From NCBI RefSeq assembly GCF_900109195.1, contig NZ_FNZG01000003.1, positions 186,001 through 250,000 on the forward strand: a DNA stretch of 64,000 bases, read 5' to 3'. The DNA comes from Pseudooceanicola nitratireducens. Its GTDB lineage: Bacteria > Pseudomonadota > Alphaproteobacteria > Rhodobacterales > Rhodobacteraceae. A model generated the notes under the pieces. That model was not told where the DNA came from. It searched no databases and worked only from the letters and a program-made list of their open reading frames with translations. Made by a program: the position numbers and the translations under genes. Below are positions 40,393 to 49,315 of the stretch, piece by piece. Within the stretch, counting starts at the first letter, position 1; each line of letters begins with the position of its first letter.

Positions 40393-41273
40393 GCAAGCAT
40401 CTCCGATTTGCGGCCATGGGTCAGGCGATCGCGCACCACCGAGGACATCTGATCCACCGTCACGATCGTGGCAAAGAGCAGCAAGAAGATCGCGGCGCTT
40501 TCATCGTATTTGCCCTGCCCCCAGGACATGGCATTCTTCAGCTCGTACCCGATGCCGCCGGCACCCACGAAGCCCAGGATGGCTGAGGCACGGATATTGA
40601 TCTCGAACCGCAGCAGCGCATAGCTGAAGTAGTTGGGGGCCACCTGCGGCACCACGCCCAGCAGCATCTTCTGCGTCCAGGTCGCCCCGACCGAGGCCAG
40701 CCCCTCGACCGGCTTGAGAGAGGCGTTTTCATTCACTTCCGAGAACAGCTTGCCCAATGCCCCGACCGTGTGGAAGGCAATGGCGATCATCGCCGGCACA
40801 GGCCCGCCGCCCAGCACGAAGATCAGCACCAGGGCGATGACGATTTCCGGGATCGCGCGCATCACGTCCATGATGCGCCGGAACAGCGGGATCAGCGCCG
40901 GCCAGCGCGCCATGCCCCGGGTCGCCAGCATCGACAGCACCATGCCGCCAAGCGCGCCCACAAGGGTCGAGACGGCGGCGATGTTGATCGTCTCGATCAG
41001 CGCGGGGAAGAAGGTGACGATATGGCCGGGCAGTTCGGCGACCTTCTCGCTCGCCTCGGCCAGCACCACGCGGGGGAAGTCCAGAACCCGCGTCCAGCCG
41101 TCCCAGAAGCCGCCCGCGTTGCGGTCATCGGCCACCATGAAGCCCGAGGCCATAAGCGCCACGAAGATCGCCAGCAACATGCCGGAATAAAGCCGTTTTC
41201 GGCGTGTCAGGGCGATGTAGTCATCGCGAACATGGGCCGGCCCCGGCCGGCTGTGGGGGCTGATCTCTGACAT
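40389..41273 (-). CDS. phnE1: Phosphonate ABC transporter permease PhnE
   Basis: A 294-residue permease of usual length with about six helices. The coupling loop is near VEGLASVGATWTQKMLLGVV and the family end segment is FEINIRASAILGFVGAGGIG. It sits 63 bp after phnD and overlaps the long phnE gene by 4 bp. Confidence 0.93.
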   Translation of the reverse strand: MSEISPHSRPGPAHVRDDYIALTRRKRLYSGMLLAIFVALMASGFMVADDRNAGGFWDGWTRVLDFPRVVLAEASEKVAELPGHIVTFFPALIETINIAAVSTLVGALGGMVLSMLATRGMARWPALIPLFRRIMDVMRAIPEIVIALVLIFVLGGGPVPAMIAIAFHTVGALGKLFSEVNENASLKPVEGLASVGATWTQKMLLGVVPQVAPNYFSYALLRFEINIRASAILGFVGAGGIGYELKNAMSWGQGKYDESAAIFLLLFATIVTVDQMSSVVRDRLTHGRKSEMLA

Positions 41274-41336
41274 GTCGGAAACGTCCTTGATGGAAACGGG
41301 CCCCCGCGACAGGGGCCCGTTCGAGAAGTCTGGAAA

Positions 41337-42242
41337 TTACTGGGATTTTGCCTTGCGGGCTTCGACGATCGACACATAGGCGTCATGGGTGATCGGCTTG
41401 AAGCCCAGGGATTCACCCGCCGAGATGTTGTAGGTGCAGTCCTTGTCGGCCTCGTACATGCCTTCGACCAGCGCGGTCATCTTGGCCTTGACCTCTTGCG
41501 GCAGGGCCTTGCGCAGAACGATCGGGCCTTCCGGGATCGGCTTGGACCGCCAGATTTCCACCAGGTCGTTCATGTCGATCAGGCCCGCGTCCACGGCCTT
41601 GCGCAGCGCGCCCGAGTTGAAGCCGTCTTCCCAGTTGCCCTGGCCGTCGGCCCAGGTCACGCCGCCGTCGACGTCACCGTTGTTGACTGCAACGATGGTC
41701 TGTTCGTGACCGCCGGTGAACACGACCTCACCAAAGTAGTCGCCGTTTTCCATGGTCGCGCCGGTGGTCTGGGGGATCTCGATCGAGGGGATCAGGTAGC
41801 CAGAAGTCGAGTTCGGATCACCGAAGCCGAATTTCTTGCCCTTCAGCCCTTCGAGAGAGGTGATGCCGGCGTCCTTGCGGGCAAAACCGATCGAATGATA
41901 GCCGTAGGAGCCGTCGAGGTTGATCTTGACCAGCACCGGCTCGACCGCTTCGGGATCGTCCAGGAAGGTCTTGGCATAGCCCGAGGCACCCAGCCAGGCC
42001 ATGTCGATGGTGCCTCCCAGCAGGCCCTGGATCACGCCGTCATAATCGGCGGGCGCGAACAGCTTGACCGGAACGCCCAGGGTCTCTTCGGTATAGCCCT
42101 TCAGGCATTCATGGCTGTTCAGACGGTCTTGGGCGTTCTCGCCGCCCAGAATGCCGATGCGGAATTCTTCGATCTGGTCCTGCGCGAAGGCAGGGGTGAC
42201 AAGCGCGGTGGTGGTCAGCGCAAGGGCGATCAGGTTTTTCAT
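41337..42242 (-). CDS. phnD: Phosphonate-binding protein PhnD
   Basis: The periplasmic receptor of the phosphonate importer, 301 residues. The signal peptide ends at TPAFAQDQ. Family segments are FRIGILGGENAQDRLNSHEC, LLGGTIDMAWLGASGYAKTF and FGDPNSTSGYLIPS, the last forming part of the phosphonate site. It lies 63 bp from each neighbour in phnCDEE. The start was taken at MKNLIALALTT; 12 upstream in-frame codons do not look like a signal peptide. Confidence 0.95.
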   Translation of the reverse strand: MKNLIALALTTTALVTPAFAQDQIEEFRIGILGGENAQDRLNSHECLKGYTEETLGVPVKLFAPADYDGVIQGLLGGTIDMAWLGASGYAKTFLDDPEAVEPVLVKINLDGSYGYHSIGFARKDAGITSLEGLKGKKFGFGDPNSTSGYLIPSIEIPQTTGATMENGDYFGEVVFTGGHEQTIVAVNNGDVDGGVTWADGQGNWEDGFNSGALRKAVDAGLIDMNDLVEIWRSKPIPEGPIVLRKALPQEVKAKMTALVEGMYEADKDCTYNISAGESLGFKPITHDAYVSIVEARKAKSQ

Positions 42243-42305
42243 CTTGGTTGCTCCCGTGGTGAAAAGCCCGGCCCCCACTGTGGAACCGGGCCGGATGAAA
42301 AGAGG

Positions 42306-43130
42306 TCAGGCAGGAATGGGCGCCGGCCGGGTGGTCCGGTTCAGCGCGCCGATCTCGGTGGATGTCGCCTCTTCCGAGAAGGACGCATCGGCACCATAGA
42401 TGTCGCGGGCCACGCCGGTCGTCAGCTGCTCGGGCGTGCCGTCAAAGACGATGCGGCCGTGCAGCATGCCGATCACGCGGTCGCAATAGCGGCGCGCGGT
42501 GTCCAGCGTGTGCAGGTTGGCGATGACCGTACGGCCATCTTCCTCGTGGATACGACGCAGCGCATCCATGACGATCTGGGCGTTCATCGGGTCGAGGCTG
42601 GCAATCGGCTCATCCGCCAGGATGATCTTGGGATCCTGCATCAGGGCGCGCGCGATGGCGACGCGCTGCTGCTGTCCGCCCGACAGGGCCTCGGCGCGCT
42701 TGGGCGCATGTTCGGCAATGCCCAGGCGGTCCAGGATGTCGATGGCGCGATGGATGTCGGCCTCGGGGAAAAGGTTGAACAGGCTGGCCAGGGTCGAGCG
42801 TTTGTTCAACGTGCCATGCAGCACGTTCGACACCACATCCATGCGCGGCACCAGGTTGAACTGCTGGAAGATCATCGCGCAATCGGCCTGCCAGGCACGC
42901 TTCTCCGCACCCTTCAGCGCGGTGACGTCCCGGCCCTCGAAGACCACCTGCCCGCTGGTGTGATCGGTCAGCCGGTTCAGCATCCGCAGCAGGGTCGATT
43001 TGCCCGCACCGGAACGGCCGATGATCCCGATCATCATCGGGCGGTCCACCTGGATCGTGGCACGGTCAACGGCAGTATTCTTGCCGAAGGTTTTCGTCAG
43101 TTCGTCGATACGCAGCAAAGCGGCCCCCAT
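42306..43130 (-). CDS. phnC: Phosphonate ABC transporter ATP-binding protein PhnC
   Basis: A 274-residue ATPase with Walker [11 protein letters not shown]-loop [19 protein letters not shown], signature [15 protein letters not shown] and Walker [13 protein letters not shown]. The start was taken at [16 protein letters not shown], where similarity begins. It heads phnCDEE, and a possible Pho box lies upstream. About 25 residues at the C-terminus extend past the usual end. Confidence 0.95.
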   Translation of the reverse strand: MGAALLRIDELTKTFGKNTAVDRATIQVDRPMMIGIIGRSGAGKSTLLRMLNRLTDHTSGQVVFEGRDVTALKGAEKRAWQADCAMIFQQFNLVPRMDVVSNVLHGTLNKRSTLASLFNLFPEADIHRAIDILDRLGIAEHAPKRAEALSGGQQQRVAIARALMQDPKIILADEPIASLDPMNAQIVMDALRRIHEEDGRTVIANLHTLDTARRYCDRVIGMLHGRIVFDGTPEQLTTGVARDIYGADASFSEEATSTEIGALNRTTRPAPIPA

Positions 43131-43182
43131 CTGTCCTGCGCCGTCTGCTAAGGGGCCACCGCCAAGGTTTTGTATCACTTCA

Positions 43183-43200
43183 AAGAAAGTTTTGTGACGC
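43183..43200 (-). promoter_or_regulatory. Possible Pho box upstream of phnC
   Basis: On the minus strand GCGTCAC-AAAA-CTTTCTT gives two 7-mers 11 bp apart that match the PhoB consensus CTGTCAT-N4-CTGTCAT moderately (the first with the ACAAAA extension common in alphaproteobacteria). It is much weaker than the array at 36749. Confidence 0.35.
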
Positions 43201-43296
43201 CGCTCCTCCTGACCGAACTTCGCGCTAGTCCCCCGCTCCCGGCACCACCCGCCCACCTCAAAACAGGGCCCCCGCCCCGCCAAAGCGCGCACGCCC

Positions 43297-43420
43297 TCCC
43301 TCTTTGGTTTTCAAAAATATCCCCGCCGGAGGCCCGCATTTGTCCCAAGGGACAAATGCAATAAAATCGCGTGCGCCGCAGGCGCGCCTCTGGATCACGC
43401 TCCAAACCCCAAACCGACGC
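43297..43420 (+). repeat. Intergenic hairpin repeat, copy C (long form)
   Basis: Box CCTCTTTGGTTTTCA then AAAATATCCCCGCCGGAGG; hairpin 1 GCATTTGTCCC-AA-GGGACAAATGC (43336-43359, perfect 11 bp); a weaker hairpin GCGCC/GGCGC near 43373-43385; and a 31-bp tail from CTGGATCA to CCCAAACCGACGC that matches the tail of copy B without gaps. It ends 17 bp before the dctB-like stop codon. Confidence 0.8.
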
Positions 43421-43436
43421 CCCCAGGCCAAAGCCC

Positions 43437-45221
43437 CTATTGCGCCGCCAGGTCCTCCGCGACCGGCTCCAGCTCGACCGAGAATTCCGCTCCGCCCTGC
43501 TCCAGGTTCCGCCCCCGGATCGCGCCGCCAAAGCTCTGCACCAGCCCATAGGAAATCGACAGCCCCAGCCCCATCCCTTCCGAGGCCCCGACCTCCTTCG
43601 TGGAATAGAAGGGATCAAAGATCCGCTCGGGCTGATCAATGCCGGGGCCGGTGTCGCGCACCCGGATCACCGGCCGGCCGTTTGCGCCCCCCGCTGCCTC
43701 CAGGGTGATGGTCAGCGCCTTACGCTCCGATCCTGCCATGGCATCGGCGGCATTGGAAATCAGGTTGACCAGCACCTGCGCCAGCCGAACTTCTCCGGCC
43801 ATGGCGCGCACCGGCTGCGCGGGCGGCTGCCAGTTCAGCGCCACACCGTCCTTGGCCAGCCGCGCCTCGGTCATCTCCAGCGCGCTGGCGATCACCTGGC
43901 CCAGGTCGATGCGCCTGGCCGGTTCGCTTTCCTGCCGGGCAAAGGCGCGCAGGTTGCGGATGATCCGCCCCATGCGACCCGACAGCTCGGAAATCCGCGT
44001 CAGGTTCTGGCCCGCCTGGTCGGCCTTGCCGCGCTCCAGCAACAGCGATCCGTTCTCGGCGAACTGGCGGATCGCCATCAGCGGCTGGTTCAGCTCATGG
44101 CTCAGCCCCGCCGACATCTGCCCAAGGGCCGACAGCTTGCCGGCCTGGACCAGTTCTTCCTGAGCGCGTTTCAATGCCGCTTCAGCCTCCTGCCTCTCGG
44201 TCACCTCGCGGCGCAGGGCGATGTTGGTGCCCGAGAGCTCGGCGGTGCGTTCGGCCACCCGGATCTCAAGCTGCGCATTGGCCCGCGCCAGCACCCGCCG
44301 CCGTTCCATCGCCCAGAAGACCACCGCGCCGAAGGCCAGCAGGATCAGCCCGGCCACGGCCCCCTGCAGCAGCGCCAGACGCTCGGCGGGGGTGACGTCG
44401 ATCAATGCCGTCGCCTGCATGCCCGCCTGGGGGATATCGCGGACCAGCCGCAGCGCCGGATCGGGCACATAGGCCCCCAGTTCGGCGCGCCAGATCTCGT
44501 GCCCGCCCACCATCTCGCGCCGCAGCGGCACCGCCGCGCCCTGGGGCGGCTGCAACCGGTCGTCCCCGACCTGCCACATCAGGATCTCGGACCGGTTGGT
44601 GACAAAGACCCGGCCCGCGCCATCGGTGAAGAAGACCGCCGGGCGATCCCCGCGCCAGGCCTGTTCCACGTGGTCGATGTCCACCGCCACGATCAGCGCC
44701 CCGCGCACCCCTCCGCCGGGCGCGTAACTGGGCGCGGCAAAGACATAGGCGCGCAGCCCGTCCGGCCCGATCGGCGCGATCCCTGACCCAAGCGCCCCGT
44801 TGAAGGCCCGCCCCAGCACGCGGTCCGGCACCAGCGACTGCAGGCTGCCGCCCTCTTCCGCCAGCCGGGCCGAGGCCAGGACCTCGCGCTCGGACGAGAC
44901 GTAGATCAGGTTCAGCGCCGTGGTCCGGTCCGCCGCTCCGGTCAGAAGGTCATTGGCCAGCACCCGCAGCTCGGCGCTCTGGGGCGAGGCCGCGACGGCT
45001 TCGAGCGCGGGATGGCTGGTCATCAGCACCGCCAGATCCTGGTAGCGCTGCATCTGCCCGGTCAGACGGTCCACGGTCAGGGCCAGGTCTGCCTCGCCCC
45101 GCTCCTGCAGCGGCGACAGCGCCTGGCGAAAGCCCGCGCGCCCGACACCCCAGGCGCAACCAAGGGTCAGGGCAAGATAGATCAGGACCAGGGCGACACG
45201 GCGCATCAGGGATCGGCTCAT
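43437..45221 (-). CDS. DctB-like sensor histidine kinase
   Basis: A 594-residue membrane kinase. A helix near residues 6-26 precedes a large periplasmic double-PAS/Cache region; a second helix (LLQGAVAGLILLAFGAVVFW) leads to a coiled coil (AQLEIRVAERTAELSGTN). The H-box is GLSHELNQPLMAIRQFAENG, then NLISNAADAM, DTGPGID and GMGLGLSISYGL. This is the layout of DctB, the C4-dicarboxylate sensor. No dctD-type regulator is next to it, so its partner is elsewhere or it is not a true DctB. The start is ATG 45221. Confidence 0.85.
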   Translation of the reverse strand: MSRSLMRRVALVLIYLALTLGCAWGVGRAGFRQALSPLQERGEADLALTVDRLTGQMQRYQDLAVLMTSHPALEAVAASPQSAELRVLANDLLTGAADRTTALNLIYVSSEREVLASARLAEEGGSLQSLVPDRVLGRAFNGALGSGIAPIGPDGLRAYVFAAPSYAPGGGVRGALIVAVDIDHVEQAWRGDRPAVFFTDGAGRVFVTNRSEILMWQVGDDRLQPPQGAAVPLRREMVGGHEIWRAELGAYVPDPALRLVRDIPQAGMQATALIDVTPAERLALLQGAVAGLILLAFGAVVFWAMERRRVLARANAQLEIRVAERTAELSGTNIALRREVTERQEAEAALKRAQEELVQAGKLSALGQMSAGLSHELNQPLMAIRQFAENGSLLLERGKADQAGQNLTRISELSGRMGRIIRNLRAFARQESEPARRIDLGQVIASALEMTEARLAKDGVALNWQPPAQPVRAMAGEVRLAQVLVNLISNAADAMAGSERKALTITLEAAGGANGRPVIRVRDTGPGIDQPERIFDPFYSTKEVGASEGMGLGLSISYGLVQSFGGAIRGRNLEQGGAEFSVELEPVAEDLAAQ

Positions 45222-45320
45222 GAAGTTCCTTATATCCGCGCCACCCGACACTGGAAATGCCATCCTGCGGCGGCACCTCTGGCTCTTGCCTCCCGGCGTG
45301 CTCCGGCCCTAGATGGCCGC

Positions 45321-46508
45321 ATGACGCTGAACCAATCCCCGACCGATCCCGCCTTTGTCCAGAACCCCTACCCGGTCTATGCCCGAGCCCGGGCCGCGGC
45401 CCCGCTGCAGTTCTGGGAAGACTACGGCATGATGGCCGCCTTCAGTCACGAGGCCGTGCAAACCTTTCTGAAGGATCGCCGCTTTGGCCGCGAGATCCCG
45501 GCCGAACTGGCCCGGCCGCATCCCTCGCACCTGGCCCCCTTCTACGCCATCGACGACCATTCGATGCTGGAACTGGACGGCGACACCCACAAACGCCTGC
45601 GCGGGCTGGTGCTGCGCGCCTTCACCTCGCGCCGGATCGCGGCCCTGGGACCGGAAATCGCCGCCCTCTCGCACCAGCTGATCGATGCCTTCCCGACGGG
45701 CGACTTCGACCTGCTGACCCATTTCGCCGCCCCCCTTCCGGTGCGCATCATCGCCCGGCTGCTCGGCGTGCCGGAGGAGATGTCGCCAGACCTCCTGCGC
45801 TGGTCTAACGCCATGGTCGCCATGTACCAGGCCCGCCGCGACCGCGCCGTCGAAGACGCCGCCGCCAGGGCCGCCGCCGATTTCTCGGACTTCATCCGCA
45901 GCTATATCGAGACCCGCCGCACCGATCCCCGCGACGACCTTATCACCCAGCTGATCGCCGCCGAGGAAGACGGCACCCGCCTCTCGACCGACGAGATGAT
46001 CGCCACCTGCATCCTGCTGCTGAATGCCGGGCACGAGGCCACGGTGCATACGATTGGCAACGGCATGGGCCGCCTGCTCTCCGCGCCCTTGCACGCGCAG
46101 CTCGCCATCCATTGCGCCCCCGAGGCCATCGCCGCCACGACCGAAGAGATCCTGCGCCACGACCCGCCGCTGCACATGTTCACCCGCTACGCCTATGAAG
46201 AGGTCACGCTGTTCGGCCATACCTTCCGGCGCGGCGATCAGGTGGCGCTGATGCTGGCCGCCGCCAACCGCGATCCCGCCGCCTGGACCGACCCCGAGAC
46301 CTTCGATCCGACGCGCCCCGTCAAGACGAACTCGGCCTTCGGGGCCGGCGCGCATTTCTGCATCGGCGCGCCCCTCGCCCGGCTGGAGCTGACGACCGCG
46401 CTACCGATCCTCGCCGCGCGCTGCCCGCAGATGCAGCTGGCCGCGCCTCCAGAATACGGCGACACCTATCACTTCCACGGCCTCACCGCCCTGCGCGTCC
46501 GCGCCTGA
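45321..46508 (+). CDS. Cytochrome P450
   Basis: A soluble bacterial P450 of 395 residues. The heme-ligand motif is FGAGAHFCIGAPLARLE, the I-helix oxygen-activation motif LLLNAGHEATVHT (His where many P450s have Asp or Glu before the Thr region), and the K-helix ExxR is EEILR. FYAIDDHSMLELDGDTHKRL is the C-helix region. The 99-bp gap to the divergent kinase gene may hold both promoters. No ferredoxin or reductase gene is adjacent. Substrate unknown. Confidence 0.92.
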   Translation: MTLNQSPTDPAFVQNPYPVYARARAAAPLQFWEDYGMMAAFSHEAVQTFLKDRRFGREIPAELARPHPSHLAPFYAIDDHSMLELDGDTHKRLRGLVLRAFTSRRIAALGPEIAALSHQLIDAFPTGDFDLLTHFAAPLPVRIIARLLGVPEEMSPDLLRWSNAMVAMYQARRDRAVEDAAARAAADFSDFIRSYIETRRTDPRDDLITQLIAAEEDGTRLSTDEMIATCILLLNAGHEATVHTIGNGMGRLLSAPLHAQLAIHCAPEAIAATTEEILRHDPPLHMFTRYAYEEVTLFGHTFRRGDQVALMLAAANRDPAAWTDPETFDPTRPVKTNSAFGAGAHFCIGAPLARLELTTALPILAARCPQMQLAAPPEYGDTYHFHGLTALRVRA

Positions 46509-46652
46509 CCCACCAGAAAGCCCCGGACGCGCCACGCCCCATTCCCGTCTCCCTCCCGACACCAAAATCACGCCGCCCGACCCTACGCCCTCCAAAACCC
46601 ACGCGCCGCCCCCCGCAGCACAAAGCACCGCCCGCGCCACAAACCGCGCGCG

Positions 46653-46732
46653 CCCTCTCATCCTCTTGCCAAAAATATCCCGGGGGGAGCGTCAAAGCTT
46701 CAGCTTTGTCGCCGGGGGGCAGCGCCCCCCGT
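46653..46732 (+). repeat. Intergenic hairpin repeat, copy D
   Basis: A hybrid box, CATCCTCTTGCC then AAAAATATCCCGGGGGG, is followed by hairpin 1 CAAAGCT-TC-AGCTTTG and hairpin 2 CGGGGGGC-AGC-GCCCCCCG. It lies between convergent P450 and LysR genes. The rest of the 292-bp gap has no supported gene. Confidence 0.75.
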
Positions 46733-46800
46733 CCCGCACCCACCACAGGCGCGACGGTGCCTGAACCAGCCCCGCAACCATCACAAAACAAAAGAAGAAA

Positions 46801-47817
46801 TCAGACCAGCGCCAGCCGCGCCGACAGATGCGGATAGGCCGCCACCGCCGGCTCCACAACGACCTCGCGCAGCAGCGCCCGCAGCTCGGACGCCACGGCG
46901 CCGGGCACGTCATCCAGGATCCCCTGCCGCGCCATCAGAACAATACGACGCGACACCGGCGCAAAGGGCAGATCCATCAGCTCAAGCCCCGGGATCAGCC
47001 GCCGCGCGCGGATCAGCGCAAGCGGCGGCAGGATCGTCCAGCCGACACCCTGACCGACCAGGGCCAGGATGGCGTGATAGCTGTCCAGTTCAAACCGATG
47101 TGCCAGGGTCAGGTTCTGCTGGGCCAGATGGGTGGCGATCAGCCGCCCCATGTGATGACGCGTGGTATAGGGCACCAGCGGCTGCGCCTTCAGCTGCGCC
47201 AGCACATCGCCCGAGGGATCGACCATCCCCTTCGGCGCGGCGACCACGAAATCCTCGGTCAGGATCGGGTGCACCTCGGCCCAGGGCGGGGCCTCGCCCA
47301 TCTCGGCGGTGACGATGACGTCCAGCGCCTCGGCCTCCAGCTGGTCGTACAGCCCGTGGGAGGCCCCGGTTTCCAGCAGGAACTGACAGCCCTCGAGCCG
47401 CGCGGCCATGCGCACCAGAAGCTGCGGGGTGACGTCGGCCTCGAGATCGTCGATCACACCGAACCGCAGCCGCCGCAGCGTGGGCGCGCCGGCGACCAGC
47501 AATTCGGCCCGGGCCTGGGCGGCCTCGTTCAGGATGGATTGCGCGCGGCGGCGAAAGGCCTCGCCCGCCGGGGTCAGGGTCACGGGCCGGGCATTGCGCA
47601 CCAGCAGCGTGACGGCCAGCGCGGCTTCGAGGTTGGTCAGCTGCTGCGACACCGCCGAGGCGCTGACGCCCAGACGCCGCGCCGCGGCAGAGATCGAGCG
47701 TTCCTCTGCCGTGGCCACGAAGACCTCGATCCCCCACAGCGTGATGCGTCCCGGGCTCGCGGTGCCACCGCCAAGCGCGGCTGCCACCGGTCCCCCGTCC
47801 ATTGAACCTGACCCCAT
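46801..47817 (-). CDS. LysR-family transcriptional regulator
   Basis: A 338-residue regulator. The helix-turn-helix lies at VATAEERSISAAARRLGVSA and SAVSQQLTNLEAAL; the C-terminal effector domain starts near LRRLRFGVIDDLEADVTPQL. It begins 4 bp after the phaR stop codon on the same strand, so it is probably co-transcribed with phaR, an unusual partner. The first ATG gives MGSGSMDGG; a second Met five codons later is equally likely. Target unknown. Confidence 0.85.
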   Translation of the reverse strand: MGSGSMDGGPVAAALGGGTASPGRITLWGIEVFVATAEERSISAAARRLGVSASAVSQQLTNLEAALAVTLLVRNARPVTLTPAGEAFRRRAQSILNEAAQARAELLVAGAPTLRRLRFGVIDDLEADVTPQLLVRMAARLEGCQFLLETGASHGLYDQLEAEALDVIVTAEMGEAPPWAEVHPILTEDFVVAAPKGMVDPSGDVLAQLKAQPLVPYTTRHHMGRLIATHLAQQNLTLAHRFELDSYHAILALVGQGVGWTILPPLALIRARRLIPGLELMDLPFAPVSRRIVLMARQGILDDVPGAVASELRALLREVVVEPAVAAYPHLSARLALV

Positions 47818-47821
47818 GGGA

Positions 47822-48385
47822 TCAGTTCATCTTGTTCAGCTTGCTCTGCAGCTCGGCCAGCTGTTTCTTGATGTCATCCAGATCATCGCCCTTGGCCGGG
47901 GCCTCGCCGCCCTTGGGGGCGGCACCATCCTCGGGGGCCTTCCAGTTGCCGAAGCCGCCGGACATCGCCTTGAGGAAGGCCTCTTGCTGGGCCTGAAGCG
48001 CCTCGAACCCGGGCATCTTGGCCATCGGGTTGATCGCGGTCATGTTCTCCATCATCTTCGACTGGCTGTCGCGCAGCATCTCGAAGCTTTGCGCCAGGAA
48101 CTGCGGCACGACGGACTGCGCCTGCGTCGTATAGCTGCGCACCAGGTCGGTCAGAACGCCAAGCGGCAGGACGTTTTCGCCCCGGCTTTCGTGTTCCGCG
48201 ATGATCTGCAGAAGGTATTGCCGGGTCAGGTCGTCGCCCGATTTCAGATCGACGATCTGCACCTCGCGGCCGTCCCGGATGAACCCCGCGATATCCTCTA
48301 GCGTGACGTAATCGCTTGTCTCGGTGTTGTACAACCGCCGCGATGCGTAACGTTTGATAAGAAGCGGTTTTTCGGTCTCAGCCAC
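47822..48385 (-). CDS. phaR: Polyhydroxyalkanoate synthesis repressor PhaR
   Basis: PhaR senses PHA granules and represses phasin and synthase genes. The 187-residue protein starts at GTG 48385, with GGAGGG 7-8 bases before it; a Met 11 codons upstream lacks this. The PHB/PHA-accumulation DNA-binding domain is LLIKRYASRRLYNTETSDYV then TLEDIAGFIRDGREVQIVD, and the C-terminus has a lysine/glutamine-rich coiled coil (DDIKKQLAELQSKLNKM). Candidate autoregulatory sites lie just upstream. Confidence 0.93.
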   Translation of the reverse strand: MAETEKPLLIKRYASRRLYNTETSDYVTLEDIAGFIRDGREVQIVDLKSGDDLTRQYLLQIIAEHESRGENVLPLGVLTDLVRSYTTQAQSVVPQFLAQSFEMLRDSQSKMMENMTAINPMAKMPGFEALQAQQEAFLKAMSGGFGNWKAPEDGAAPKGGEAPAKGDDLDDIKKQLAELQSKLNKMN

Positions 48386-48400
48386 GGGCCATCCCTCCCA

Positions 48401-48457
48401 ATTGCAGCGCTGCAGCACAGCTTAGGTGCTCTGCAGCAAATTGCAAAAGGTTTTGCA
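48401..48457. promoter_or_regulatory. TGC-rich palindromes upstream of phaR
   Basis: The segment carries the perfect palindrome GCAGCGCTGC (about 48404-48413), the sequence TGCTCTGCAGCA, and a perfect inverted repeat TGCAAAA-GG-TTTTGCA (48442-48457). PhaR autoregulation through TGC-rich sites is known in related bacteria; none of these is an exact CTGC-N3-GCAG box. Confidence 0.45.
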
Positions 48458-48504
48458 CAATAACCCGGCATTGCCCCCCCCTTGGTCCGGGGTGCCCCCG
48501 GCCC

Positions 48505-49107
48505 TTACCAAAGCCGCGGTCGGGCGTATTCGGCATAGCCGTCGTCATAGCCCTTGGCGTCGAAACCGGCCTCGGCCTCCTGGATCAGCTCTCCGGCCGT
48601 GGGGACCATGGCGCTGTCGTCGCGCCCTGCCCAAAGCTCGGACCGGATCAGCGCCTTGGCACATTGGAAATAGACCTCGTCCACGGTGATCTCGATCACG
48701 GTGCGGGGCTGTTTGCCGGCCTTTTCGAAACTGGCCAGCAGATCGGCGTCGGCCAGCACCGCGCCCTGCCCGTTCACCCGCACCACGTTGCCGCTGCCCG
48801 GCACCATGAACATCACGCTGACGCGGGGATCGCGCACGATGTTGCGCAGGGAATCGATCCGGTTGTTGCCCATCCAGTCGGGCAGTAGGATGCGGCTGGG
48901 CCCGTCGATCCGCACCACCGACCCGTCATCGCCGCGCGGGCTGGCATCGGTGCCCTCGGGGCCGACGGTCGACAGCACCATGAAGCGCGAGGCCATGATC
49001 CAGCGAGCATAGGCCGGCGTCAGGTGATCCGCGACCTTGGTCAGCGATCGCGGCACTGCGGCACCATAATGGGTTTCCAGCTCTTCAATCGTGGTGATCT
49101 TGGTCAT
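48505..49107 (-). CDS. Pyridoxamine-phosphate-oxidase-family FMN-binding protein
   Basis: A 200-residue split-barrel flavoprotein. Characteristic segments are ARWIMASRFMVLSTVGPEGTDASPRGDDG, interrupted here only for length, then ILLPDWMGNNRIDSLRNIVR, PRVSVMFMVPGSGNVVRVNG and IEITVDEVYFQCAKAL. This is a general FMN-linked family; the substrate cannot be named. It lies between phaR and phaP on the same strand, but a terminator separates it from phaP. Confidence 0.8.
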   Translation of the reverse strand: MTKITTIEELETHYGAAVPRSLTKVADHLTPAYARWIMASRFMVLSTVGPEGTDASPRGDDGSVVRIDGPSRILLPDWMGNNRIDSLRNIVRDPRVSVMFMVPGSGNVVRVNGQGAVLADADLLASFEKAGKQPRTVIEITVDEVYFQCAKALIRSELWAGRDDSAMVPTAGELIQEAEAGFDAKGYDDGYAEYARPRLW

Positions 49108-49240
49108 GCCGCGCCTTCCTGTCCTGCCCGCCGGGGCCTTTTCGGCGCGACCCTAGCGGCGGATCGCCCCGGGCAACAGCGCAAAGGCGGAACGGGCGGC
49201 CTTGCGCGCGACCCACGCGCCACGTCCGGCACCCGGACAC

Positions 49241-49271
49241 GAAAAAAGGCGGGCCCCGGAGGACCCGCCTT
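49241..49271 (-). terminator. Intrinsic terminator after phaP
   Basis: On the minus strand AAGGCGGGTCC pairs with GGCCCGCCTT and is followed by a T-run. It lies about 45 bp past the phaP stop codon. Confidence 0.85.
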
Positions 49272-49315
49272 GATGCCGCGCTCAATAAGGGAGGAGAGAG
49301 AGCGCGTAGAGAACC

